A DNA stretch of 64,000 nucleotides from contig BSBM01000007.1 in NCBI GenBank assembly GCA_027924585.1, positions 6,030,001 to 6,094,000 on the forward strand. The letters are read 5' to 3'. This document shows positions 45,585 to 55,218 of this stretch, piece after piece. How positions within the stretch are numbered: the stretch's first letter is position 1; every line of letters starts with the position of its first letter. The DNA comes from Larix kaempferi (lineage: Eukaryota > Streptophyta > Pinopsida > Pinales > Pinaceae). The notes beneath the pieces were generated by a model, which saw only the letters and a list, made by a program, of their open reading frames with translations, had not been told where the DNA came from and ran no database searches. Both the position numbers and the translations under genes were made by a program.

Positions 45585-45690
45585 GGTGTTGACGACTGGT
45601 TGTACTCTCCAGTTCTGTTGACCTTTTTCTTGGTCATATGTTGGACATTAATAAAATTATCTTATCTTATCTCTTCTTATTTTCAAATTT
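45585..45690 (+). repeat. LINE/SINE-type 3-prime tail, copy 4
   Basis: Plus-strand copy in a 590-bp NRPA1 intron: gttgtactctccagttctgttgacc, tggtcatatgttggacattaat, aaaattatcttatcttatc. Its orientation shows that the TTATC run is the true 3-prime terminus, as expected for a non-LTR element. The copy is heavily 5-prime truncated. Confidence 0.68.
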
Positions 45691-45807
45691 CAAGTTACTC
45701 ATTTTGTTTGGTTCTAAACTTGCTATTCATAACTTCTACCTATCCTACTGGATCTGCGTTCCTCCCCAGAACTAACTTCCAGTTCTGTATGTGACATGAT
45801 TTGAAAG

Positions 45808-46122
45808 GTTGCTTTGACCAGAAAAGATATGAATGCAAATATCATCAAAGGATTGAGGATTGCTCCATTGTTTGGAAGACAATCAAATGAATCTGAAGAT
45901 GAGCTTTATCCTAGCAGCGGTGGAGTATCTGAAAATCAGTCTATGAACGATGATGTTATAGATCCTTCAAGTTCAGATTCAGAGCAATCTGACACGATCT
46001 CAATGAAGGTGATAAGAAGCAAAGGCCCCAAGAAACAGATGAATCCAAAGATGAACGATATGGTTGGGTTGGTGAAGGATCAAGAAATATGCTGCAAAGA
46101 TAGATTTCTTACACCGTTAGAG
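45808..46122 (+). CDS. NRPA1: NRPA1 exon, acidic clamp insertion
   Basis: 105 codons between ttgaaag and gag/gtgtgg. Opens VALTRKDMNANIIKGLRI, then a Ser/Glu/Asp-rich segment (SNESEDELYPSSGG … SSSDSEQSD), a Lys-rich patch (SKGPKKQMNPK), and ends DRFLTPLE. The acidic, low-complexity insertion between clamp zinc site and clamp core is typical of Pol I largest subunits and variable among species. Phase 0 at both ends. Confidence 0.9.
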
Positions 46123-46340
46123 GTGTGGTTTCTCTAACTATTATAATGCGATTTTGTGTTATGCTTGCATGATAACCTTTCTCTCTGGACATTGTCTATT
46201 GGTTTGATGCTCAAAAGAATAGGTTCTAAAATTATTCATTGGAGTGTGCTAATATGCAAGTTCTTTTCTCTTGGGATGAGCTTTTGCAATGTCAGTCTCA
46301 ATCTTGCATAATTACGTTTGGAATGTTGTTTTCTTATCAG

Positions 46341-46520
46341 ATAAAAGAGCATCTCAGGCTGTTATGGGAGAATGAATCTCATATATGCTCTCTAATTTGG
46401 GATATACAACAAGAGAAAAGAAAATCTTGGAATCAATCACCAAGTCATCTAATGTTCTTCATTCAATCTCTCCTTGTGCCACCAAGCAGGTTTCGACCAC
46501 CCAATAAAGTTAATGGTCTG
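46341..46520 (+). CDS. NRPA1: NRPA1 exon, clamp core to lid region
   Basis: 60 codons: IKEHLRLLWENESHICSLI, then FFIQSLLVPPSRFRPPNKV, the conserved LLVPP.RFRP block that precedes the lid and rudder. Acceptor ttatcag, donor ctg/gtaggt, phase 0. The next exon begins LLEHTQ, so the variable loop between is short. Confidence 0.93.
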
Positions 46521-46921
46521 GTAGGTATTGCTTTGAACATCTTCCATGGATAATATCCATGTGTTTATTTTTATGATAGTCAGAGATACTTCATTTCAAA
46601 TTTATCTTAGTTATCCATCTTTATTTTAATGCTTACTTTTTTTTTACACTTTTTATGCTGTTTTGGAAATAATTTTTTGGTATGGAATATGTAAGCAAGA
46701 GTAAGAAAATACAGTAACACTGCCTTCTGTAAGCAGTCTTATGATTGAGATATAAGTTGTCTGTAATGCCTATGACCAATGGTTTAATAACAATTAATGA
46801 CTGTCTCCCCGAAAATGTGTTTAAGCTGTTTTAAAAAAAAAATAGGACCTTGGTAAGCGAAAACATTGTTGCCCTATCTGTTTGTTACATGTATACTGCA
46901 ACTTTTACATGCAGTTTAACA

Positions 46922-48483
46922 CTCTGTTTTAAAAATTGGTCAACTTGGATTTGGACTCTGTCGAGTTGACCAAGTTGACCCTCCACCGAGCCAACTTGGC
47001 CTTCAAACCGGATTGGGTGACCAGCTCAGTACTGAACCGGCTGAGTTGGTGAACAATTTGGCAAGTTTGGTACCAAACTGGTCAACTCAGCCAAGTTCCA
47101 ACCTGAACCGGCCGAGTCCTGACATGAACCGGTCGAGTTGACTGTAAAAAAAATCTGCTCTCTTCAGTTACTCAGTAGTATTTGTTGATACTAAATGGTA
47201 ATATTAAATTCTTAAAGTAAAAGGATAGAAAATGAAAGATGAGGATCCTTTTACTTAAATTTTTAACATTACCGTTAATTGTTTCAGGATGTTTGAGAGT
47301 GGCTCCAACCTCATCAGACATCATATGCAAAAAGTAGAATTTTAGATCCCATTCAAAATTCAACTGACTTAATAGTTTTCAGGGTTTTAGGAATCCAAAG
47401 TTTCCACCAAATTCTATCATGTACGAGGGTATGGGATTGACATTTAATCAAGCACATCAACCCCTCTATATACCTTGATGATGGTTGTGTTGATTGTTGA
47501 ACTCCTATGCGACGACCTTAATAAAATTGTACTCTTTACTCAAGCAAAATCACTTATTAAGTTATTAAGCATGGGAAGCTTTTTCTACCTTATTTTAATG
47601 ATTGGATTAGGAAGTTTCATCAAAATTGTAGGGTGTTGAATCGTTGACTAATGTCCCTAGAGAATCAACTTTGAGATTCAAGGTAGAGGCAAGGGCTAGA
47701 GCCTAGAGGTGGGAGGCATATGGTGCTATTGATGAATATGATTCCAAATTCCAATATAGGCAATGATTCGTTGACATGTATGATTTATGATTTATGTTTC
47801 ACATTCATTTTTTCAAATGTCCTTGCTTATCAGAAACTCATCCCCGTTTCCTTTTTTTGTGCAGCTTAGAATTTAACCCTAACCCTAAAGCTATAAGATG
47901 AACCCTAACCATGTGCTTCTAGGCGTTCATCTAGTAGTACTACTACTACTGCAGTTGAAGATGACCTTGAGGAGTTCGAGCTTGAGCCAGATAATGATGC
48001 CATTGCCTATGCCATTGCTAGTCTTGATTCTAGTTCTACTTCTAGTTTTAGCAGTGGGGATGAGTTTGATGATTGATCATGTTGATCAGTGACATGTATG
48101 ATGTATGATCATTGATGTATGATGTATGATGTAGTGGCATCATAGCATGTTGTTTTTTGGACTCTACAGGCCATTTAGGCCTCATTGATTATGTATTTTG
48201 TTCCAGATATGTATTCCATTGTTGCACAGTACACTTTGTGCCATATTGATATATTCACTCTTATATGGTATATAGTATATACATGAGAAGACTTTGGATA
48301 TTTTGTCTCTAATGCTTTGGAATCATGGATTATAATCTTTAAAATATTGTTTTTCTTTAGAATTTAAATATTTTATGAATTTTTGAGTAAACTGAGTCAT
48401 TAATTTCAAATTGGTCGAGTCATTATCAATTCCAAGTCCGAGTCCGAGTTGACCCTCGACTGGTTCCGAGTTTTAAAACATTT
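46922..48483 (+). mobile_element. Non-autonomous hAT element 2 in an NRPA1 intron
   Basis: A 1.56-kb element flanked by a perfect 8-bp duplication gtttaaca (46914-46921 and 48484-48491). Termini share tgttttaaaa/ttttaaaaca. Both subterminal regions are rich in ccgagttgacc/ggtcaactt words. 47930-48077 retains the reading DDLEEFELEPDND … SSGDEFDD-stop, an acidic tail like that of element 1. Following sequence (gcctcattgat-atgtattttgtt, gtgccatattg, gactttggatattttgtctctaatg) also matches element 1. No transposase core. Confidence 0.85.
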
Positions 48484-49352
48484 GTTTAACATTCTGTAGG
48501 TGTAACATGAAAACTGTAAAACCATAGGCATAAGACAGTCTTTGCAATGCCTCATAGCATGGTGTTAGCACACAAAATGTACCCTGTAAAACCCAAGTAA
48601 GATAATAAAATCTGCGCCTTGTTACATCACATACCTGTTTAGTTGTTTGACTGGAGATTTGTAAGTGGTCTTTCCACCATCCAACCCTAATTTTTCATTG
48701 ATGGAAGTATGTAGGATGATGAGAGGTGTTAACTGTCTCGGGGTTGTTATCTGGTCGCAACATCATACATTCCCCAATGAAAAAATAAGTAAAAAAACAA
48801 TGGACTAGTCTGCTGTAGCTAATTAAATAGAAATATATCTTGAGGTATCTCTTGACTTAAACAGTGCCATTACAGTGTGGGGACAAGGACATATAGTGAG
48901 GAGTGTGTTATACTTAATCTCCTATTTATGCAAAGTTGACAACTAACCATTGAAGTTGCTTACACAAATAGATACAGTATTTCTAATTACAACAAAACAT
49001 TATTTTATGATAATTAATTAGAGCACATTAACTAACACTAAGTTCTGGTTGAAATTGATCTCCAATTAGTATCATACTATTATTGGTTGGATGGAAGGAG
49101 AACTAGCATTTGCATGATGAAATTTTGCACTGTTGATGTTAAATTTTGTTGGTAATTTTCAGAAATGTATTTGAACAGGCATTTGCAGTCTAGATTTTTT
49201 GCAAAAAAGTATTCACTATGTTATAGGTTAAGTTAGTCTACTCTCTCACTGGAGAGTTGCATTAAAACTTAAAAGAGAGAAACGTCCTTTATTATTTTTG
49301 TGAACCTATCTATCACTTTTCTCAAAGTAACTTCTCTTTTCTTTTCTGTCAG

Positions 49353-49533
49353 TTGCTGGAGCATACACAAAATGTTTTATACAGTAAAGTCTTGCAGTCA
49401 AACATTGCTTTAGCGGAGGCATTAAAAGCAGAAAATGATGGCACACAGTCATTGAATGTTGTTCGGACTACAAACAGATGGATAAATCTTCAGGATTCTG
49501 TCGATGTCCTTCTTGATAGCAGCACTACAAACA
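49353..49533 (+). CDS. NRPA1: NRPA1 exon, lid to rudder
   Basis: Acceptor ctgtcag, donor aca/gtgagt. Encodes LLEHTQNVLYSKVLQSNIAL, then NRWINLQDSVDVLLDSSTTN. The EH-x-Q-x-VL-x-KVLQ-N pattern and the WxxLQxxVD..DS block are conserved in Pol I largest subunits. It ends with one base of a codon (phase 1), completed by the first two bases of the exon at 61965 after a 12.4-kb intron. Confidence 0.92.
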
Positions 49534-50447
49534 GTGAGTTTTTACAGCTCTTTGATCATCTGTTTCGAAATGTTTCCAAGTATTTGCAATTCAGCCATGT
49601 GAATTGTCTTTCCCTGTGAAGGGAAATTGATTAAATAGCATTGAGTGTGATGTTTCATTCCTATGGTAATCTGTGATTCTGTATTTATCTTTTGTCTTAA
49701 ATTAACCAATTTAGACAAGAATATTAGTAGATTTTGATTATTTCCGTTGTAATACTAGTTGTTATGATTTAAAAGTTAAAATACCTATTACAAGGTGCGA
49801 ACTTACAATCAGTACCACCACTGTTAAATTATAGGTTGGCATGCAGGAAACCATAATAAAAAATGATAAAAGTCTTAATGACTTCTATGTATTTATTCTT
49901 GGTTTGTATTATTTAAATGTCTTTTGTTCATGTGAGATATTTCTATTGTCCCTGAAGTAATTGTTCTCCATTATCTCTGTATCTGGGCTGATAATACTAA
50001 ATAGTGAACTAGTCTATACAATTTATGATGTTACAATGTCATGGTCGTCTTATTTCTTTTTGGCACACTATTGTGGACCTAAATAATGTTAAACTTGAAG
50101 TGTATGTCCGACCTTATTGTTAACTTGACCCAGCCATGTGATACAAAGATTTATAGTGGAAACCCAAGTGCCAGGACAAAAGCCCACTGCAAATGTTCAT
50201 TACCGTCTTGAAATCTGTTACAGAGGGCAAGTATACTGTCCTGACTGCTGTTAATGTCAATATCCATTCACTTCAAAGTTCCAACAATACACTATCAATA
50301 TTGAACCAACCATGCTGGTACACTAACAGTGTGTTGAAGGCTGTAGCTTGAACAGGTATTTTCGTGGGGTGTGTCTAAGTTTCTAACCCATGGAAATCGT
50401 CATTGCACCAAGAGGAGTGAGGTGCTCTACAGACCAGTATGGGGGAG

Positions 50448-52474
50448 TGTTGGCATTTGTGTTGTCATTGATGTCAACTAGGCCTCTAAGTGCCATCCAA
50501 CATTGCTAGAATTACAGAATGCATTCAAGGGTTCACCAAGTTGAAGATTCCCTGCCATTGGTCAAAGTTAACAAGCAGCCCTCCATTCCATCGAAGTTAC
50601 CCTTACGAAATGGGTCGGAGTTACCAAACAGACCCTCGTATCTATAAGTAAGGGTTTTGGAGCCCATTTGAAGAGGTTATCAAGGCAGTCAAAGATAGTT
50701 TTCATGGTTGCAAGAATGGGATTGATAGCCCCTCTTTGATGGGTCGCATAGCCCATAAGAGTACTTTATTATCATGTAAAATATCTTTTGCAAAGAAGAT
50801 GTTTGTAAGAATGGGCTTTATAGCCCAATGTTATCAGAACCGAACCGGTGATCAAACCAGCAGAGCCCAAAATGTGAACCGGACTAGAACCGAAAAAAAA
50901 ACCGGTTGACCAAAAAATACATAAACTCTTCATATTTTGTAAACAAATATATATATATTCATGTGCATACATATGATTCCAAACCATTAATACACAAATA
51001 TGCAAAGTTTCTCATATATATAGCCATTATGGGTGCAAATAACCAAAATAGCACCGAGTGCAATGCATCTTTGAAGTTCTGAACCAAAATACATTAATAA
51101 AGAGGCTCTAAATGGACCCTAGAGTCCAAAAAATAAGCAAAGTATGGACTGGCTGGTTCCGTACGGAACCAGTCAAAACTGGCCGGTTCACAGCTGGTTC
51201 GGCCGGTTTGGCAGGTTTTGGCCAGTTCCATATGGAACCAGCCGGTTCACAATCGGTCCAAATCAATTTCCGGTTCAGGCACCTAACTAGACCGGTTGGG
51301 CCTGTGAACCGGTTGGACCGGCCGGTTTTACTGGTTCGGTCCGGTTCCGATAACATTAAAAGATGACAAGTCGGCTCTCCTTGATGGGCATTAAAAGATG
51401 ACATGACGGCTCTAAATGAAAGTGATGATAGGTCGGCTCCAAAATTAAAGTAATTTAAAAATGATGTGTCGGCCCACTAAATATCCAAAAAACCAGTATA
51501 AATATAAATAAGACAACACCACCTCATTTAGAAATAATTGTGAGATGGATGAAGTTCTCTGATGCAGAGAAGGAGGAGGGCCGAGGAGCAGGCTGGAGAG
51601 CCAAGGAGTAGGGTCACTGTGGTGGTAAGAGAAGAGCAGATCTGAGTTTTTCTTTTTCACTAAAGCAAAGGACAGGTCTGAAGGTGACTGTGAAGGAGTC
51701 CGAGTTGGTGAACCATCCCTGTCATGGTTTTGATTAGAGTTCTATTGAGCAGCCACAGTCCAAACTTGTGAACATCACAGTCAGGGCTTTGATCTACCAC
51801 TGTCTGAGTTCTCTTGAAGCTGCTACAGTCCGAGCTGTTTACAAATCTGATCAGTGATTCAAATTCAGAGTTCTGAAAGTTTGTTATAATCGGAGATTTC
51901 TCCAGGGTTGATCAAGTCTAGCAGAAGACAATCCGAGCTCTAATTGTGAAGTACTTGAAGTCTGATCAAGTTGTGAAGCACTCAAAGCTTGTTCCAGGTT
52001 AGATCAAGTGAATTCGAGGTATGATGATATTGTATAACAGTCTGAGGACTAAACCATTGTAACTAGCAATTAAATACTGTCTTTACTCTGAGGGTGGTTG
52101 GGTGGAGCAAGGGAAGGACACATTTGTCCTTTGGCAAGTTGCAGCTTGCCTAGGGTGTTGTAGCACCCTTTCAGCTGAAGCTGATAAAACCAGAGGTTGT
52201 AGCCTCTTGAGGTGTTGAAGCATCTCCATGTAATACTTGTATATATATATATATATATAACTTACACACTTCATGATTAGTCTGAACTCTGATGATCTCC
52301 TGTGCATGTGTTGTTCAATTGAGACATTACTGTTAACTGTTTTAAAGAAGTAATTATCAGAAGTTAGTCAAGGAAGTATATGTGGTTGATGTTTTTGAAG
52401 TTGACAGAAGAAAGTGTCTAAGTATTCAGATCACTGATTCACCCCCCCCTCTCAGTGATCTCTGTGTGTTCACA
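50448..52474 (+). repeat. LTR of a Copia-type element (H), 3-prime copy
   Basis: The purine tract gggggag (50441-50447) is followed by TGTTGGCATTTGTGTTGTC, the usual opening of one large plant Copia LTR group. The far end has the C-tract landmark gattcaccccccc-tctcagtgatc near 52437-52460 and closes …tgttcaca at 52474. A promoter-like tataaata lies near 51500. hAT element 3 interrupts it. No primer site follows, so this is a 3-prime or solo LTR. Sequence to its left (about 50100-50440) may be element 3-prime internal DNA. Confidence 0.68.
50826..51357 (-). mobile_element. Non-autonomous hAT element 3 (CCGGTT family)
   Basis: About 530 bp with termini aatgttatcagaaccg / cggttccgataacatt and a very dense ccggttc/gaaccgg array, especially 51150-51350. 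In reverse orientation the interior matches elements 1 and 2 (ggactctagggtccatttagagcctc, gcactcggtgctattttgg, atggtttggaatcata). No 8-bp duplication could be seen at the presumed ends. The acidic-tail reading is absent or lost. Nested in LTR H. Confidence 0.72.
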
Positions 52475-52480
52475 GGGAGA

Positions 52481-53560
52481 TGTTTTCACGTAAGGTAACG
52501 TAACGTAACATTAACGTTACATTACCAAAAATAAAAAATAATTAAAAAATGCATGTCGGCGCATAAAATAAAAAATTAAGAAAAGTAATTTAAAAAATTC
52601 ATGATGGCCTATAAAATAAAAAATTAAAATTTAAACCCGAATCTATCAAGCAAGAGAGGGATCAAATTTCTCGAGTTTAAGATTAAAAACAAATTACACA
52701 AAGAAATTGGATCCCTCTCGGTGCTTGATAGATCCGGGTTTAAGATGGATCTATGCTGGTTAAATAACACTTAGACTTTGAAAGTTCACTTTATTAATTT
52801 ATTAATAAAGTGAACGTTTTTTCATAAAGTAAATTTAAGTTAATTTAATAAAGTACCTAATTTGAGGCATTAATGGCTTAAATTAAATGTGGGCCATTGA
52901 TATCAAGTCAAGATTAGATTTAATCTTGATTGTTGAGATTGGGGATTTGGCCCATCTCAAAATTATAAAAAGGCAGCAAGGAATAAGTCAAGACACATTA
53001 ATTATTCACGAGTTTTGTGAGTAAGAGAAAATCAGAGAAGGACATTTGATTTTCAACAATTGGCGAGGAGAGAAGATGAAGCGGCGAGCAGCAAGAAGAG
53101 GAGCAGCCATTAATAACGGAGTAGGGCGTACAGTACAACAGATTACTTACAGGCTGTACAACGTACGGATTTCAGTGTAGCAGCCGCAAATGTGAAGTAG
53201 CAGAGGCAGACATTTTTGCAGGTTCGGCCGTACAGTTCAACCATACAATAGAGGCCGTACAGACCGTACTCCTCAATTTGAGGGTGTCTTTCGGGCAGAT
53301 TTTCAGGGGCTGGAAATTTGCAGGTTTGCTGTGTTGTTTGTATTTTTCCTCAAAGCCATTTTCCCAAATCTAGGAGCTCTTGTAAGTTCTGATATTATTC
53401 TAATGATGAACTGATTTGAAGAGCAAAAAATCACTGTGTTTGATTGGATCTGTTTTCTTAGATTTTGCTTCCGTTGAAAATATCTTGTTAAAACTCAGTC
53501 AAGTATAAATACTCAAGATCTGATTATTTATCTAGTTGCTGCCTAAATAAAAATTTAACA
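52481..53560 (+). repeat. 5-prime LTR of Copia E
   Basis: Starts TGTTTTCACG after ggaga and ends AAATTTAACA before the primer site. The U3 part has opposed actttattaattt/attaataaagt words and tataaaa at 52964-52970. The transcribed part has a GTAC cluster (about 53125-53275: cgtacagtac, ctgtacaacgtacgg, ggccgtacag). The left boundary is inferred from TG and the contact with LTR H; the right boundary is firm. Confidence 0.75.
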
Positions 53561-53572
53561 TGGTATCAGAGC
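53561..53572 (+). promoter_or_regulatory. Primer-binding site of Copia E
   Basis: TGGTATCAGAGC directly after the LTR end, an exact initiator-Met tRNA complement. Confidence 0.92.
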
Positions 53573-53682
53573 TTATGCTCTGAGAGAAAAGCAGATCCAA
53601 GTTGTTGAGTGCAAATCTATCAGAGCAAGAAGTCTCAACAGTAGATTCACAGAGTGCTTGAAGGATTAAGCATAGAGCAGAC

Positions 53683-54480
53683 ATGTCAACTAGTAGTCTC
53701 GGGTTCGAGGATAGGTCAGATGGGGTATCTAACTTCTTGCCATGGAAGGCAAGGGTTACATTGCTTCTGAAAGAGCATGACCGATGGGAGAATGTAGACA
53801 AGGTTCTTCCTATACAAGTAGATCTTGAATATAAAGAAACACAAGGGAAGAAGGACGTCAAGGTGCAGAGGGTGATTCTAGATGCAGTTAAGGATCACCT
53901 AATCCCGCATCTGGTAGAGAAGACCACAACAAAGGAGATGTTTGATGCCTTTGTCAGTCTCTTTAAGAGTGATAACTGGAACAAGAAGATGATCCTAAAG
54001 AACAAGCTTCGTGATTGCCGGATGACCAAATCCAACAATGTTACTAGCTACCTTATGAGGATCACATGGATATGGATATGTGATCAGCTTGCAATAGTGG
54101 GAGAGAAAGTCTTGGATGCAGAACTAGTTCATGTGGCCCTGAATGGGTTCACCAAGCCATGGGTACCTTTTGTGAAGGGGATCTATGCCCGGGAGAACCT
54201 TCCAGATTGGCAAAGACTATGGGATGATTGCATTCATGAGGAGACTTGAGATGAATCCAGAGTCAACTAGCAGGGAGTTGGTGATGAAAACTTAGCCCTT
54301 GTCAGTAAAACAAGAAAGGGAAAGTTTTCAAGAAAGGTAACAGTGAAGGAGAAGCACATCGAGAGGGGAAGAAGAAAGACTTGAGCAAGCTCAAGTGTTA
54401 TCTTTGCCATAAGTACGGGCACTATGCACCTCAGTGCCCGAAGAAGAATAAGAGGGGTAAGGGAACAGGGCCGCAAGTAG
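53683..54480 (+). pseudogene. Copia E gag
   Basis: Open from the ATG at 53683 for 188 codons: FEDRSDGVSNFLPWKARVTL, RVILDAVKDHLIPHLVEK, KNKLRDCRMTKSNNV and LNGFTKPWVPFVKGI, ending at TGA 54247. It then continues in a second frame to the basic tail and zinc knuckle CYLCHKYGHYAPQC near 54393-54434. The N-terminus (DGxxNFxxWKxR) is close to Copia C. One stop and one frame change separate capsid and nucleocapsid parts. Confidence 0.88.
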
Positions 54481-54524
54481 CAGCATCAACAGAGACCCAT
54501 CCGAGTGAACCTGCAACGATGTCT

Positions 54525-55218
54525 TAGGATGAGTTTTCTCTCATTTCCTGCCTTTCCACCAGCACTATTGCCAGGAATGCTTGGTACTTGGACAGTGGTG
54601 CATCCCATCACATGAGGAAAGCACGGCAGCTATTCAATGGGCTATCACATGATGACCTAGGGATCCATGTGGAGCTTGGTGATGATGCCAAGTATGCAGT
54701 AAAGGGCTAGGGGACAGTTCAGTTCTAGCTTGAGTCAGGGGGATCATTTGATGCTCAAGAGCTTCTCTATGTACTAGCCCTGAAGAAGAACCTATTGTCC
54801 ATTTTAGTCATGGAGGACAAAGGCTATATAGTTACCTTCCAGAGAGGACATGTGTTCATTTGTCCAGAGGGAGCCAATCCTAACACAACTATGAGGATTG
54901 GAGTGAGGGAAGGAAACTTATATAGGCTACAGGGAAAGCCTGTTTAGGCATTGGTGCATGACAATGAGAGCCTGTGTGATCTTTGGCACAGGAGGATGGG
55001 ACCTCTGCATCGCACTGCCCATACTGAGGGAGATAGTTACTGGTCTTCCAGACTTTAGTATTGAGCAACAGGGGGTGTGTAGGGGATGTGTTGTTGCGCT
55101 TGGCAAGAATGTCAAGACTTCATTCCCCAACAAGGAGAGTCGATCCAAGGGAATTTTGGATTTGATCCATTCAGATGTATGTGGGCCTATGTTAGTTGCA
55201 TCAATGAAGGGAGCATCT
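54525..55218 (+). pseudogene. Copia E protease, pre-integrase and integrase start
   Basis: The protease active site NAWYLDSGASHHMRK is near 54575, followed by VELGDDAKY, ELLYVLALKKNLLSI and GHVFICPEG. The pre-integrase reads DLWHRRMGPLH, then CRGCVVALGKNVKTSF. The integrase opening LDLIHSDVCGPMLVASM is cut off before the second catalytic Asp. Stops occur near 54527, 54710, 54730 and 54945. Confidence 0.85.

Larger units (their letters stand above)
52481..55218 (+). mobile_element. Copia E, 3-prime truncated LTR retrotransposon
   Basis: 5-prime LTR 52481-53560, exact primer site, gag, protease and the first part of integrase, then an abrupt end at 55218 inside the integrase core. No 3-prime LTR in the window. 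Gag and LTR layout are closest to Copia C. The truncation point abuts a sequence opening TGTTAGAGCATG, so another element may have inserted there. It lies in the 12.4-kb NRPA1 intron, same orientation as the gene. Confidence 0.85.
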
